Of a stretch of 48,256 bases of DNA, positions 19,030-30,024 are shown one piece after another. The stretch comes from Methylohalobius sp. (GTDB lineage Bacteria > Pseudomonadota > Gammaproteobacteria > Methylococcales > Methylothermaceae). The stretch is taken from assembly GCA_026415315.1 (NCBI GenBank), contig JAOAHI010000015.1, forward strand, positions 1 through 48,256, read 5' to 3'. The notes under the pieces were generated by a model. It made no database searches, had not been told where the DNA came from, and saw only the letters and a program-made list of their open reading frames with translations. The translations under genes were made by a program, and so were the position numbers. Position 1 is the stretch's first letter. Each line of letters starts with the position of its first letter.

Positions 19030-19045
19030 TGGTGCGATTTTTGCT
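19030..19045 (+). promoter_or_regulatory. Probable sigma-54 promoter for 53-residue gene
   Basis: TGGTGCGATTTTTGCT keeps the GG and GC dinucleotides and the 16-base length of the -24/-12 element, with two changes in TGGCAC. The predicted start near 19056 gives a 27-base leader to the ATG at 19083, the same spacing as at mop and iscS. Confidence 0.55.
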
Positions 19046-19082
19046 AGACAACCAATAAAAAAGCATTTACGGAGATCAAATC

Positions 19083-19244
19083 ATGAACCGCAAAGTTGCA
19101 AAATCCCGCCTAAAGTCAAAATCCCCTCGTCCAGAGGAAAATATTCCCTCGTGGCCGATGACAGAAGATCGGCCCAAGATCTACATTCCTCCACCTCCGA
19201 TTCCAGGCCGCACTTTCTGGAGCCTGGTGCCTTTAGAGGAATGA
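19083..19244 (+). CDS. Small 53-residue protein, NifA-controlled candidate
   Basis: Reads MNRKVAKSRLKSKS..., a basic N-terminal 15 residues, then an acidic/proline-rich middle (PRPEENIPSWPMTEDRPKIY), a PPPPIPG stretch and the end TFWSLVPLEE. CGGAGATCAA precedes the ATG at good spacing. No known family is recognised, and the composition suggests a largely unstructured peptide with an aromatic C-terminal patch. It is divergent from mop-nifB and shares its two NifA boxes, so its expression should follow nitrogen fixation. Coding status rests on the ribosome binding site and promoter geometry, not on homology. Confidence 0.5.
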   Translation: MNRKVAKSRLKSKSPRPEENIPSWPMTEDRPKIYIPPPPIPGRTFWSLVPLEE

Positions 19245-19489
19245 ACCTAAAGCGACAGAGGCGGTCGTGCAGCGACGCAGAGCAAGGGCCTCGTCTTTAG
19301 AGATAGATTTGGACCCCCACCTGCTCTCAGGTCCTAGCGGTCAAACTGTGGATTGCCTTGCCGAGCAAATCGTGAATCTGGAGGTCGCTTGAACGCCTGA
19401 GGGCAGGGGAGGGGGTCTATTTTCCGCGAGGGAGGAAACTGAGTTTGGCGTAGCGATATTTTGTTGTTCTTACCTAGGGGGCTGGAAAA

Positions 19490-19759
19490 ATGGCGCGTTA
19501 TGAGTCTTTAAAAGACGACCTAGTAGTATGCGACGGGGAAAGGCCTGGCGGCTTTCCATGCCGAGGTCAACTTTATCGCTGCACCAAGTGCGGCCATACA
19601 GGTTGCCAGCAAAATAAGGAGCATCTCTGCACCAAGCAGGGATTTAATCTCAATTTTAAGTGTTATGCCTGCAGCGCGGTGGGCATGGTGGAACTTATCG
19701 CCTCCGGACACCGACAGAGCAAAAGCGCGGCCAGCTCTCCGGCCAGGCTGGCCAGCTAA
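19490..19759 (+). CDS. Cysteine-rich zinc-ribbon-like protein
   Basis: Eighty-nine residues with eight Cys, including two C-x2-C pairs (CTKCGHTGC near residue 31 and CYACSAVG near residue 58) plus CDGERPGGFPC and HLCTK between. The pattern fits one or two structural zinc sites, or an Fe-S site. The Ser/Ala-rich tail looks flexible. The stop codon overlaps the nifA stop codon on the opposite strand. I do not know the family; location between nifA and the 53-residue gene suggests a nif role, possibly in the same transcript as the 53-residue gene 245 bp upstream. Confidence 0.7.
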   Translation: MARYESLKDDLVVCDGERPGGFPCRGQLYRCTKCGHTGCQQNKEHLCTKQGFNLNFKCYACSAVGMVELIASGHRQSKSAASSPARLAS

Positions 19760-21270
19760 ATCTTACGCACCCGGATTTTTAAGGTCTGGATTCTATAAGC
19801 GATTTGCCGCGGACTCATCCCAAGCAACCTCGCTGCTTTGGCCTGAACCCAGCCGGCTTGCTCCAGCGCTGCGATGACCCGCTCACGCTCTTCAAGATTC
19901 GGATCGTTTAAGTTCACGCTCGTGTGAGGCGGGTGGGATTGAGTTGTTAGGTTCTCTTTGATCCCGCTTTCGAGGATCGCGTCGCGATCTATGACCGAGC
20001 CTTGGCACAAAACTGCTGCCCGCTCTATGATATTCTCCAGCTCTCGCACATTGCCAGGCCAATTGTGACGCATCAGTAAGCGTATGGCGCTGTCAGTGAT
20101 AGAAAGCTCCCGATTTTGCTTGCGCCCGATTTTCTCCACTAGAAACTTCGCTAAAACTGGGATGTCCTCGATCCGCTCACGCAGGGGTGGAAGCTGAATC
20201 GGCATAACGTTTAAGCGGTAATACAGGTCTTCGCGGAAAGCTCCGCTTTCCACCGCTGCCTCTAGATCGCGGTTGGTGGCGGCGATGATGCGCACGTCCA
20301 CATGCAGCGTCTGGCTGCCGCCGACGCGCTCGAACTCGCCTTCTTGCAACACCCGAAGGAGTTTAGCCTGAAACGCCGGCGAGATTTCGCCGATCTCGTC
20401 TAAGAACAATGTTCCCCCATCAGCTAGTTTGAATCGCCCCTCGCGCTGAGAGCTAGCTCCGGTAAAAGCGCCTTTCTCATGGCCGAACAGTTCTGATTCC
20501 AATAACGTATCTGGCAAGGCGGCGCAATTGAGCTTGACGAACGGCCCGCCAGCCCGGGGGGAATTGTAGTGGATGGCGTGGGCGATGAGTTCCTTACCGG
20601 TACCCGACTCCCCCCGGATCAACACCGTGGTGTTCCATTTAGCTACTTGGCGTACCTGTTCGAATACCTTGCGCATTGCTGGCGTCGTCCCGACGAGATT
20701 GCGCCATCCGTACTCCCCGCGTGCATCCCGCTGACGGTCGCGCGCGTCTTGCGTCGACCGGCGCAAAACCCCTACCTGGGACAGCCCCTTGCTTTGGGCG
20801 AGAAGGGCGGCGACTGCTTCCAGAAAACGCACATATTCGGAGAGTAGGTGACCCGCCAAGCGCAGCTGGACCGCTAAAATCCCAAGTACCTCCTCTCCTT
20901 GCCGAATCGGCACGACGATGAGCGGCAAATTCGCATCCCAAGTCTTCTGTAGATTAAGCAATTCAGGTTCCTGGGACGGGCGTTCGACAACCGCCGTTTT
21001 TCCAAACTGGAAAACAGCCCCGATCATTCCCTCTTTGGAAAGACAGCGGTCTGTTTGGGTCAGATCGATGCTCCCTTGGGCAGCATGGACCAAGAGTCCT
21101 CCAGCAGAATCGACCAGCGCTATCAATCCCATATCCAAACCGGCCCGCTCGTGCACCACTTTAAGTGCACAAGTCAGAGTGTCGTGCAGGTTGAGCGGAC
21201 GATTGACAAGCTGGATGAGTTCAAATAGAGAATCGAGTTCGCTTTCGAGTAATCTCAAGCGCTCGTCCAC
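19756..21270 (-). CDS. nifA: Nif-specific sigma-54 activator NifA
   Basis: Enhancer-binding protein that activates the sigma-54 nif promoters. It has 504 residues: an N-terminal GAF domain to about residue 165, then an AAA+ domain (about 205-440) with Walker A GESGTGKE, the sigma-54 contact loop GAFTGA and GTLFLDEIGE, and a C-terminal Fis-type HTH (WVQAKAARLLGMSPRQIAYRI). The linker between AAA+ and HTH has no C-x4-C motif, so this is the oxygen-insensitive, NifL-controlled class. It lies 26 bp after nifL and is last in the leftward operon. The binding sites it should use are listed at the three promoter hubs. Confidence 0.97.
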   Translation of the reverse strand: MDERLRLLESELDSLFELIQLVNRPLNLHDTLTCALKVVHERAGLDMGLIALVDSAGGLLVHAAQGSIDLTQTDRCLSKEGMIGAVFQFGKTAVVERPSQEPELLNLQKTWDANLPLIVVPIRQGEEVLGILAVQLRLAGHLLSEYVRFLEAVAALLAQSKGLSQVGVLRRSTQDARDRQRDARGEYGWRNLVGTTPAMRKVFEQVRQVAKWNTTVLIRGESGTGKELIAHAIHYNSPRAGGPFVKLNCAALPDTLLESELFGHEKGAFTGASSQREGRFKLADGGTLFLDEIGEISPAFQAKLLRVLQEGEFERVGGSQTLHVDVRIIAATNRDLEAAVESGAFREDLYYRLNVMPIQLPPLRERIEDIPVLAKFLVEKIGRKQNRELSITDSAIRLLMRHNWPGNVRELENIIERAAVLCQGSVIDRDAILESGIKENLTTQSHPPHTSVNLNDPNLEERERVIAALEQAGWVQAKAARLLGMSPRQIAYRIQTLKIRVRKI

Positions 21271-21296
21271 ATCAACTCCCGCTTAAGTGTTTAGCC

Positions 21297-22946
<1,650 letters not shown>

Positions 22947-22958
22947 TTATTGTACTTT

Positions 22959-23285
22959 TTATCCCCAAATCGTCTCAGGTGCTAACAAGCGCTCAACCGG
23001 AGTGCCCTGTTCCAGGTGCTTGGTGACAATTTCACTTACGTCTTGCGGTTGAACTTGGGCGTAGAGTACCCCGTCTGGATAGATAAGCACCACCGGCCCG
23101 AGTTCACACATCCCCAGGCATCCGGTGGCAGTCAGCGCGTAGCGCCCATAAAGCAACTCTTGCTCGAATTTCTGGGCAAAGTTCTGAAACACTTCCCCGC
23201 ATCCCCGTTGCCCGCACGAGCCCTTTGGATGTCCTGGGGGGCGAGTTTGAGTACAAACGAACACGTGGCGGATCGGTTTAGGCAT
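22959..23285 (-). CDS. Thioredoxin-like [2Fe-2S] ferredoxin (Shethna I type)
   Basis: 108 residues with the pattern of the thioredoxin-fold ferredoxins of Aquifex, Clostridium pasteurianum and Azotobacter FeSI: RHVFVCTQTRPPGHPKGSCG at the N-terminus and TGCLGMCELGPVV later, supplying the four Cys ligands. In nitrogen fixers such proteins are linked to nitrogenase electron transfer or conformational protection. It sits between nifW and nifL. GGAGAG precedes the ATG. Confidence 0.92.
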   Translation of the reverse strand: MPKPIRHVFVCTQTRPPGHPKGSCGQRGCGEVFQNFAQKFEQELLYGRYALTATGCLGMCELGPVVLIYPDGVLYAQVQPQDVSEIVTKHLEQGTPVERLLAPETIWG

Positions 23286-23295
23286 CGCATCTCTC

Positions 23296-23619
23296 CTAGT
23301 AGTTGGTTTTTACCTTTAGGCTTTCTAGGGGAATTGCCTGAACTTGTCTTCCATGGAAAACCTTAAAGACTTTTTCCTGAATCGCCGTGGAAGTCACAAA
23401 ATCCTGATAGGCTTGGGTAAGATGGGCTTTAAGTCTGGCAAAAGCTTCCTCCTCAGCCAGATCGTCGGGGATCGGATCGCGCCTTAGGTATTGGTGAAAG
23501 CGCTTTAAAATGTGCAGGCGATTGACCTGGACTACCTGAGGTTGATAGGCGATGCCGAAAAACTCGAAGAATTCTTCCGCTGCCGAAAGCTTTTGCAACC
23601 GTGCCAAGATAGGATTCAT
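23296..23619 (-). CDS. nifW: Nitrogenase-stabilising protein NifW
   Basis: 107 residues: [40 protein letters not shown] and [12 protein letters not shown] are typical of NifW. It helps mature or protect the MoFe protein with NifZ. The ATG at 23619 overlaps the nifV stop (ATGA), so the few codons upstream in the frame are not used. Confidence 0.93.
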   Translation of the reverse strand: MNPILARLQKLSAAEEFFEFFGIAYQPQVVQVNRLHILKRFHQYLRRDPIPDDLAEEEAFARLKAHLTQAYQDFVTSTAIQEKVFKVFHGRQVQAIPLESLKVKTNY

Positions 23620-24764
23620 TCGCTTGCCTCGCACAAAACTTTAGGGGCTGAGCGCAATTGGCGGTAAAACTCCAGAAGCTCTACCGTCCCTGGGAGTTGT
23701 TTGGTCCGGCTCACGAAGCCGCGGATGCGGGCGAGGATCCAGGCGGCCTCTTGAGGCTTAAGCTCTATCCCTAGCTCTCGATAACGCCTTACCACCGCGT
23801 GTGAGCCGGAATGCTTACCCAACACTAAGCGATGCTTGCGGCCTAGAAGTTTTGGATCCAATCCCTGGTAGTTGGCCACGTTCTTGAGCAAACCGTCGAC
23901 ATGAATTCCCGACTCATGAGTGAACACCGCCTCGCCTACGATGCTCTTGTTAGGGGCTACTTCTCGCCCCGAAGCCCTGGCCACCAAGCGCGAGACCTTA
24001 GGCAACTTCCTGGACTCGACACCAGTGGCCAGACCGTAGAAATGGTGCAAAGCCATGACCGTTTCTTCTAAAGCGGCGTTGCCGGCCCGCTCGCCCAAGC
24101 CGTTGACGGTAGTGTTGACCGATTTCGCCCCGGCCAGCACTGCCAGCAGCGTGTTAGCCGTCGCCAAACCGAAATCGTTGTGAGCATGCATCTCGATCTC
24201 TAGGTCCACTGCTTGTACTAGGCGACGAATGCGGGCAAAGGTGCCGAGCGGATCCAGCACGCCTAACGTGTCGGCAAAGCGCAGGCGAAAGGCGCCGGCG
24301 CGCTGGGCAGTCTCAGCTACCTGAAGCAGGAAGTCCGGGTCAGCGCGCGAGGCGTCCTCGCACCCCACGCACACCTTAAAGCCTCTGTCTCTGGCTTTGG
24401 CCACGAAGTAAGATACGGCCTTGATCGCCCAAGCGCGGGGTTTGTCCAACTTATAGCGCAATTGGATATCCGACACCGGTACCGAAAGGTTGACCATCTC
24501 GACTGGGCAAGTGAGTGCAGCACCCAGGTCTTTGTCGCACATTCTTCCCCAGACCATCAGTTGAGCCGGAAGCTTCAGAGCAGCGATGGCGGCGATGACT
24601 TCGCGCTCCTCCGGACCCATCACTGGGATGCCGACTTCCATCTCAGGTACGCCGGCTTCAGCCAGGGCGCTCGCGATGGCAAGCTTTTCCTCGGCAGTGA
24701 AGGCCACCCCCGCGGTCTGCTCACCGTCGCGCAAGGTAGTATCGTTGATCGTGATGTCGGCCAT
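23616..24764 (-). CDS. nifV: Homocitrate synthase NifV
   Basis: Condenses acetyl-CoA and 2-oxoglutarate to (R)-homocitrate, the organic ligand of FeMo-co. It has 382 residues of the HMGL-like TIM barrel: [20 protein letters not shown] at the start, the metal-binding [16 protein letters not shown], and [18 protein letters not shown]. The C-terminal region includes [12 protein letters not shown]. Its start overlaps the fdx stop codon by one base (TGATG), placing nifV directly inside the isc operon transcript. Confidence 0.96.
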   Translation of the reverse strand: MADITINDTTLRDGEQTAGVAFTAEEKLAIASALAEAGVPEMEVGIPVMGPEEREVIAAIAALKLPAQLMVWGRMCDKDLGAALTCPVEMVNLSVPVSDIQLRYKLDKPRAWAIKAVSYFVAKARDRGFKVCVGCEDASRADPDFLLQVAETAQRAGAFRLRFADTLGVLDPLGTFARIRRLVQAVDLEIEMHAHNDFGLATANTLLAVLAGAKSVNTTVNGLGERAGNAALEETVMALHHFYGLATGVESRKLPKVSRLVARASGREVAPNKSIVGEAVFTHESGIHVDGLLKNVANYQGLDPKLLGRKHRLVLGKHSGSHAVVRRYRELGIELKPQEAAWILARIRGFVSRTKQLPGTVELLEFYRQLRSAPKVLCEASE

Positions 24765-25105
24765 CAGCTTCTTTCCTTGACTAAGTTGCGACTGTAGCGC
24801 GGAATCTCGATCGTTAAGGACATTCCCTCCTCAAGCACGACCTGGCAGGCCAAGCGCGAGGTAGGGGTAAGGCCAAAAGCACAATCCAACATGTCTTCCT
24901 CGTCCTCGCCAGGAGGTGGAAGTAAGTCAAACCCTTTCCTTAGAATCACGTGACAGGTAGAACAAGCGCACGCTTGCTCACAAGCGTGTTCTATCTCTAT
25001 ACCGGCTGAGAGCAAAGCTTCGCACAGCGTATGGCCAGGCGTTGCGGCAAAGACTGCACCCTTAGGGCAAAGTTCTGGATGGGGGAGCACGGTAATAGCA
25101 ATCAT
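24764..25105 (-). CDS. fdx: ISC-type [2Fe-2S] ferredoxin
   Basis: 113 residues with C-x5-C-x2-C ([10 protein letters not shown]) and a last Cys in RLACQVVL, the IscFdx pattern. It donates electrons for cluster assembly on IscU. Position after hscA is the standard isc order. Overlaps hscA by 4 bp. Confidence 0.94.
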   Translation of the reverse strand: MIAITVLPHPELCPKGAVFAATPGHTLCEALLSAGIEIEHACEQACACSTCHVILRKGFDLLPPPGEDEEDMLDCAFGLTPTSRLACQVVLEEGMSLTIEIPRYSRNLVKERS

Positions 25106-26940
25106 TCCGCTATCGACTCCACGGTACGCCCAGCCAGCGCGCGGCGTATGCTCTGGTCCATCCGTTGGGCGGCGAACTCCACAGTAGCTTGGTTGAGCGC
25201 CTCAATCCCATTCCTAATCGCTTGCCAGTCTCTGCCTTCCATGGCCGTGCGTAAGGATTCCAACGCCTGGGTGATGACATTAAACTGGGCCTCATCGAGC
25301 AAAGCGCGATCCTCAGCCAGCGCTACCTCTACCGCTTCTAGGAGGCGCATCGCCTCGGCCCGCTGCTCGCTCAGCCGGCGCGCCTCTAAATCCTGCTGGG
25401 CATGGGCGAAAGCATCCTTAAGCATCTGGGCGATTTCCTCCTCGCTCAGGCCGTAAGAGGGTATGACGGACACGCTCGCCTCCACCCCCGAATTTATCTC
25501 CCGCGCCGAAACCGAGAGCAGCCCATCGGCGTCCACTTGGAAGGTGACCTGTACCCTAGCTACACCTGCGGCCATAGGTGGGATGCCGCGCAACTCGAAG
25601 CGGGCCAGCGAGCGGCAATCGCGTGCCAGTTCGCGCTCGCCCTGGACTACGTGGAAGCTCATCGCAGTCTGGCCAGTCTTCCAGGTGGTGAATTCTTGAG
25701 AGCGAGCGATTGGGAGGGTCGAGTTGCGCGGGATAATCTTCTCGACTACCCCGCCTAAAGTCTCGATTCCCAACGACAGCGGGATCACATCGAGCAGGAG
25801 CCAGTCTCCTCGCGCTCGGTTCCCGACCAATAGATCGGCCTGAAGAGCGGCGCCTATGGCTACCACCTGGTCTGGGTCAAGATCGGTCAGCGGCAGTTTG
25901 CCGAAAAACTCGGCTACCGCCCGACGGATGCAAGGCATGCGCGTCGCTCCACCGACTAATACCACCTCCTGGATTTCTTTGACCGCCAGTCCCGCCAGGC
26001 TCAGAGCTTGACGTACCGAAACGAAGGTACGTTGGACCAGGTTGGCTGTGAGCTGCTCAAAGGTCTGGCGAGTGAGTACGAAGGACAGCTTTTTCCCACG
26101 CCCAAGCTCTACTTCGACGCTTACCTGCTCATCAAGCGAAAGTTGCTCTTTAGCCAGCCGCGTCGCCTCAAGCAGCCGTCGGTAATCGACAGGCTCGAGC
26201 GAGTCAATCCCGTTTTGGGCCATGAGAAAACGGCAGACGGTCTGGTCGAAGTCGTCTCCGCCCAGCATTGGATCGCCGCTGGTGGCGAGCACTTCGAATA
26301 CCCCGTCCGTCAGTTTGAGGATGGAGAAATCGAAGGTGCCTCCTCCTAAGTCGTAGACCGCATAGATTCCCTCCGTCTCTCGGTCTAGACCGTAGGCGAT
26401 AGCAGCCGCTGTGGGTTCGTTGAGCAACCTGAGCAGATTGAGGCCAGCGAGTCTGGCCGCATCCTTGGTCGCTTGGCGCTGGGCGTCGTCGAAATAAGCC
26501 GGCACCGTGATCACTGCACCGCCCGGCTCATTCCCTAAAGCTTGCGCTGCGCGCGCTTTGAGCACCTTCAAGATTTCAGCCGAGACCTCCACCGGGCTGA
26601 TCGACCCGGCCCGAGTCTCAAAGCGCACCATTCCCTCTCTCTTGGCAAAGCGGTAAGGCAGCCTAAATTCTTCCGGTAAGTCGTCCAGCGCCCGCCCCAG
26701 GTAACGTTTAACCGATACGATAGTATTCTGCGGGTCCTCGGTCTGCCAGCGCCTGGCGTCATGACCCACTTCGACTCTATCTGGGCGGTAACTGACCACC
26801 GACGGCAAAAGAACCCCGTGATCGCCAGCGAGCACAGCTGCTTTCCCCCCGATCACCGCCGCCACCAACGAGTGGGTAGTCCCCAGGTCTATGCCTACGG
26901 CCTGAGCTGCAGGGGTGGGTTCTTGGATGGTAAGCAGCAT
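25102..26940 (-). CDS. hscA: Hsp70-type chaperone HscA
   Basis: ATP-driven chaperone that releases clusters from IscU after binding its LPPVK motif. About 612 residues: actin-like ATPase with [28 protein letters not shown] and [11 protein letters not shown], then the substrate-binding domain from about residue 390. The ATG at 26940 overlaps the hscB stop (TAATG) and has GGAGCGAG in front; the ATG four codons earlier is less likely. DnaK is excluded by length, the HscA-like N-terminal extension and the isc context. Confidence 0.95.
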   Translation of the reverse strand: MLLTIQEPTPAAQAVGIDLGTTHSLVAAVIGGKAAVLAGDHGVLLPSVVSYRPDRVEVGHDARRWQTEDPQNTIVSVKRYLGRALDDLPEEFRLPYRFAKREGMVRFETRAGSISPVEVSAEILKVLKARAAQALGNEPGGAVITVPAYFDDAQRQATKDAARLAGLNLLRLLNEPTAAAIAYGLDRETEGIYAVYDLGGGTFDFSILKLTDGVFEVLATSGDPMLGGDDFDQTVCRFLMAQNGIDSLEPVDYRRLLEATRLAKEQLSLDEQVSVEVELGRGKKLSFVLTRQTFEQLTANLVQRTFVSVRQALSLAGLAVKEIQEVVLVGGATRMPCIRRAVAEFFGKLPLTDLDPDQVVAIGAALQADLLVGNRARGDWLLLDVIPLSLGIETLGGVVEKIIPRNSTLPIARSQEFTTWKTGQTAMSFHVVQGERELARDCRSLARFELRGIPPMAAGVARVQVTFQVDADGLLSVSAREINSGVEASVSVIPSYGLSEEEIAQMLKDAFAHAQQDLEARRLSEQRAEAMRLLEAVEVALAEDRALLDEAQFNVITQALESLRTAMEGRDWQAIRNGIEALNQATVEFAAQRMDQSIRRALAGRTVESIAE

Positions 26941-27464
26941 TACTCGCTCCATTCAGTCCTAGCGCAGTTGCCCTTATCCCAAAGCGTTTCCAGAAAGGCC
27001 AAGCGACGCACCAACTCAGCGGCTTGGCGGTAATTTCTGTCCACGTCCAGCAGAAAAGCAAGCGCCCCAACCAAGTCGTCCATCGCTGCCTGCAGACGGT
27101 CGGCCAGCCGGTCCAGCGCTTTCAGATCACGGTTAGCCAGGGCTTGTTCGAACGCCTCGCGTTGTTCGATCTGCTCCAGCAAGAACTCGCGTGCTACCTC
27201 GCCTTTTTCCTCCGGATCGACGCCGTAGAGCTTTAGGAGATACCTGGCCCGTTCCAGAGGCCGCTTTAAGGTACGGTAAGCCTCGCTAGCAAGGGTGGAC
27301 CACTGAAGGCAAAGTCGCTTTTCGATCTCGCTCAAACGCGCTGCCTTATCGGGATGGACCCAAGCTTGAATCTTCCGGTAGCGGCTGTCCAGCTCGTTAA
27401 GATCGAGCGCGAATTGCGGTGGAAGTTGAAAAAACTCAAAATAATTGCGCTCGCCTGTAACCAT
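26940..27464 (-). CDS. hscB: J-domain co-chaperone HscB
   Basis: 174 residues. The N-terminal J-type domain has the HPD motif ([11 protein letters not shown]) and the C-terminal three-helix domain binds IscU. It stimulates HscA ATPase. The gene lies 9 bp after iscA and overlaps the hscA start by one base. AGGAGACC precedes the ATG. Confidence 0.95.
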   Translation of the reverse strand: MVTGERNYFEFFQLPPQFALDLNELDSRYRKIQAWVHPDKAARLSEIEKRLCLQWSTLASEAYRTLKRPLERARYLLKLYGVDPEEKGEVAREFLLEQIEQREAFEQALANRDLKALDRLADRLQAAMDDLVGALAFLLDVDRNYRQAAELVRRLAFLETLWDKGNCARTEWSE

Positions 27465-27473
27465 AAAGGTCTC

Positions 27474-27797
27474 CTAGACAGCAAAGCTTTTGCCACAGCC
27501 GCACTGGCCTTTAACATTTGGGTTGTGGAACTTGAAACCCTCGCTCAGACCCTCGCGCACGAAATCGAGCTCGGTTCCGTCAAGGTAAATGAGGCTCTTG
27601 GGGTCGACCACCACTTTGACGCCGAAGCTCTCGAAGGTTGCATCCTCAGCGCCTAGCTCGTCGACGAACTCCAAAGCATAAGACAAGCCAGAACAGCCTG
27701 AAGGCTTGACCGCTACCCGGATTCCCACTCCCTTGCCGCGCGCAGCAAGATGCTTTTGCACCTGGCGCGCGGCTTTTTCAGTCAAGGTCACCGCCAT
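27474..27797 (-). CDS. iscA: A-type Fe-S carrier IscA
   Basis: 107 residues with the three IscA cysteines: [15 protein letters not shown] and the C-terminal [11 protein letters not shown]. It carries Fe-S clusters or iron from IscU to target proteins. Nine bp before it is the ErpA-like gene, so the operon holds two paralogues in tandem. Confidence 0.94.
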   Translation of the reverse strand: MAVTLTEKAARQVQKHLAARGKGVGIRVAVKPSGCSGLSYALEFVDELGAEDATFESFGVKVVVDPKSLIYLDGTELDFVREGLSEGFKFHNPNVKGQCGCGKSFAV

Positions 27798-27806
27798 ATT
27801 CGCCTC

Positions 27807-28154
27807 CTACACTGAGAACGAGCTTCCGCAACTACATGAGGTGGCTGCGTTCGGATTGTGGATAATAAAGCGCGCACCCTCTAACCCTTCTTGATAGTCG
27901 ATCTGGGCCCCAGTCAAATACTGGAGGCTGGTCGAATCGACCAGAAAAGTCACGCCGTTTTTCTCCACCAAAGTATCATCCTCGCCTATCGCTTCTTCGA
28001 ACACAAAGCCATACTGGAAGCCTGAGCAACCGCCGCCGGTCACATAGATTCTAAGCTTGAGATTGGGATTGCCTTCCTCAGCAATCAGCTCTCCCACCTT
28101 GCCGGCGGCGCTTTCGCTGATAAGCAAGACCGGGGAATCGGCTACAGTTGCCAT
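27807..28154 (-). CDS. erpA: ErpA-like A-type Fe-S carrier
   Basis: 115 residues. [15 protein letters not shown] and the end [11 protein letters not shown] are ErpA-type rather than IscA-type. ErpA passes clusters to [4Fe-4S] enzymes. Its insertion between iscU and iscA is not the order of the classical isc operon and may reflect the high cluster demand of nitrogenase assembly. Confidence 0.88.
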   Translation of the reverse strand: MATVADSPVLLISESAAGKVGELIAEEGNPNLKLRIYVTGGGCSGFQYGFVFEEAIGEDDTLVEKNGVTFLVDSTSLQYLTGAQIDYQEGLEGARFIIHNPNAATSCSCGSSFSV

Positions 28155-28165
28155 GCCTTGCCTCC

Positions 28166-28549
28166 TTAAGCTGCCTGGCGTTTGGCTAGATAATCTGAGA
28201 TCGCAGCCTTGATCGCGTCCTCAGCTAGCACCGAACAGTGGATCTTGACCGGCGGCAAGGCTAAGGCTTCGGCGATCTCGGTGTTTTTGATAGCGAGCGC
28301 TTGCTGCAAAGTCTTGCCTTTGACCCACTCGGTAACTAGAGAACTAGAAGCGATCGCTGACCCGCAGCCGTAGGTTTTGAAACGAGCATCCTCGATGACG
28401 CCAGTAGGCGAGACTTTAATCTGCAGTTTCATCACGTCACCGCACGCGGGTGCCCCGACGATGCCAGTCCCCACGTCTGGTTCCTCTTTACTAAAAGAGC
28501 CTGCGTTGCGAGGGTTTTCGTAGTGATCGATGACTTTGTCGCTGTACAT
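28166..28549 (-). CDS. iscU: Fe-S scaffold IscU
   Basis: 127 residues with the three cluster Cys: [20 protein letters not shown] and [10 protein letters not shown]. The HscA recognition motif LPPVK is intact. It is the only U-type scaffold in the window; no NifU is present, so it probably serves both general and nitrogenase assembly. 22 bp after iscS, AGGAGAAAACC before the ATG. Confidence 0.97.
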   Translation of the reverse strand: MYSDKVIDHYENPRNAGSFSKEEPDVGTGIVGAPACGDVMKLQIKVSPTGVIEDARFKTYGCGSAIASSSLVTEWVKGKTLQQALAIKNTEIAEALALPPVKIHCSVLAEDAIKAAISDYLAKRQAA

Positions 28550-28571
28550 GGTTTTCTCCTAACGTCGTTGC

Positions 28572-29783
28572 TTAATGTACTGCCGCCCACTGCACCGAGT
28601 TGAGGTCTATCCCCTCTTGATACATCTCCCAAAGAGGAGACAACTCGCGCAAGTGAGCGACTTTTTCCCGGATCAAAGAAACTGCGTAATCGATCTCTTC
28701 GATGGTGGTAAACCGGCCTAAAGAGAACCGAATCGAGCTGTGAGCCAATTCATCGCTTAGCCCAAGAGCCCGTAGCACATAAGACGGCTCCAAACTCGCC
28801 GAAGTGCAGGCCGATCCTGACGAAACAGCGATGTCCTTAAGTGCCATCATCAGCGACTCTCCTTCCACGTAAGCAAAGCTCACGTTTAAGTTGTGAGGCA
28901 CGCGTTTTTCTAAATCGCCGTTAAGGTAGACAGCCTCTATTTCGCGCAATCCCGCCCACAATCTGTCCCTCAGCGCTCGGATGCGTGGCAGTTCCTGGGC
29001 CATTTCCAGGCGCGCTAGGCGAAACGCTTCACCCATGCCGACGATTTGGTGGGTAGGGAGCGTTCCTGAGCGCAGCCCTCGCTCATGGCCGCCACCGTGC
29101 ATCTGAGCTTTGATCCGCACGCGTGGTTTGCGCCGCACGTACAGCGCACCTATGCCTTTAGGCCCATAAGTCTTGTGAGCCGAGAGCGACATCAAGTCCA
29201 CCTGCAATTTTTCAACGTCGATTTCAACCTTGCCAGTCGCCTGCGCTGCATCAACGTGGAAAATTACTCCACGCTCGCGGCAGATGTTCCCTAAAGCAGC
29301 TATGTCCTGGATCACACCGATCTCGTTATTGACCAGCATCACCGAGGCGAGGATGGTTTCAGGCCTTAAAGCGGCACGAAACTTATCCAAATCCAACAAC
29401 CCATTAGACTCGGGCTCCAGATAAGTCACGGCAAATCCTTGAGTTTCCAGCTCCCGCATAGTATCGAGCACTGCCTTGTGTTCGGTCTTGACGGTGACCA
29501 AGTGGCGACCGCGGTCGGCATAGAAATGCGCCGCCCCTTTAATAGCCAAATTGTTCGATTCGGTCGCCCCCGAGGTCCAGACGATGTCCTTAGGGTCAGC
29601 GCCAATCAAAGCCGCCACCTCCGCCCGCGCCTCCTCCACGGCTTTTTCTGCCTCCCAACCGAAGCGATGGGAACGGCTGGCTGGATTACCAAATTCGCAG
29701 CTTAAATAAGGCAGCATTTTCTCCACCACCCTGGGGTCCACCGGCGTGGTGGCGGCATAGTCGAGGTAGATCGGAAGCTTCAT
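28572..29783 (-). CDS. iscS: Cysteine desulfurase IscS
   Basis: About 403 residues from the ATG at 29783. The PLP Lys is in [14 protein letters not shown]; the catalytic Cys is in [21 protein letters not shown]. The N-terminus [18 protein letters not shown] is IscS-like, unlike the NifS at 13911. The upstream part of the open frame is promoter sequence, with the sigma-54 element at 29821. No iscR precedes it, so the usual Fe-S feedback control is replaced by NifA control. Confidence 0.95.
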   Translation of the reverse strand: MKLPIYLDYAATTPVDPRVVEKMLPYLSCEFGNPASRSHRFGWEAEKAVEEARAEVAALIGADPKDIVWTSGATESNNLAIKGAAHFYADRGRHLVTVKTEHKAVLDTMRELETQGFAVTYLEPESNGLLDLDKFRAALRPETILASVMLVNNEIGVIQDIAALGNICRERGVIFHVDAAQATGKVEIDVEKLQVDLMSLSAHKTYGPKGIGALYVRRKPRVRIKAQMHGGGHERGLRSGTLPTHQIVGMGEAFRLARLEMAQELPRIRALRDRLWAGLREIEAVYLNGDLEKRVPHNLNVSFAYVEGESLMMALKDIAVSSGSACTSASLEPSYVLRALGLSDELAHSSIRFSLGRFTTIEEIDYAVSLIREKVAHLRELSPLWEMYQEGIDLNSVQWAAVH

Positions 29784-29820
29784 GCCAGCATCTCCAAACA
29801 GCTCTCTTGCCGAAATTATC

Positions 29821-29836
29821 AGCAAATAAAATGCCA
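29821..29836 (-). promoter_or_regulatory. Sigma-54 promoter of isc-nifVW-nifLA operon
   Basis: Minus strand TGGCATTTTATTTGCT matches TGGCAC-N5-TTGCT with one change and exact spacing. Predicted start about 29810 gives a 27-base leader to iscS. Confidence 0.85.
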
Positions 29837-29878
29837 AAATTTGGTATAGGACTCTTGCCGCTTTGCTTAAATACCTCT

Positions 29879-29894
29879 TGTTGGATTTGCGACA
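29879..29894 (+). promoter_or_regulatory. NifA upstream activator site between iscS and Nfn-like gene
   Basis: TGTTGGATTTGCGACA is a perfect TGT-N10-ACA box. A weaker copy with CGT for TGT is at 29920-29935. Confidence 0.85.
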
Positions 29895-29968
29895 AACCTT
29901 CCCCAAAAGCAGGCGCGTCCGTCATAAATGCCACAAGCTTATGCCCAAATTTGAGTATCCCCGGCATA

Positions 29969-29984
29969 TGGCATGCTTTCTGCT
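29969..29984 (+). promoter_or_regulatory. Sigma-54 promoter of Nfn-like flavoprotein gene
   Basis: TGGCATGCTTTCTGCT keeps GG and GC at the right distance (two changes from consensus). Predicted start about 29995 gives a 30-base leader to the ATG at 30025. Confidence 0.7.
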
Positions 29985-30024
29985 AAGCCATCTGCAAAGG
30001 CCACACAAATTACGAGGAACTGCC

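Noticed and set aside
18769-19066. Two CxxCH-like heme motifs (CLVCH, CAICH) in minus-strand frames, suggesting a frameshifted c-type cytochrome gene
   Set aside because: Both motifs are produced by the NifA boxes TGT-N10-ACA at 18970 and 18930 read as codons; the region is the mop-nifB control region and no continuous frame links them.
19245-19489. Separate sigma-54 promoter for the zinc-ribbon gene
   Set aside because: TGGCGT near 19445 lacks a TTGC at the correct distance.
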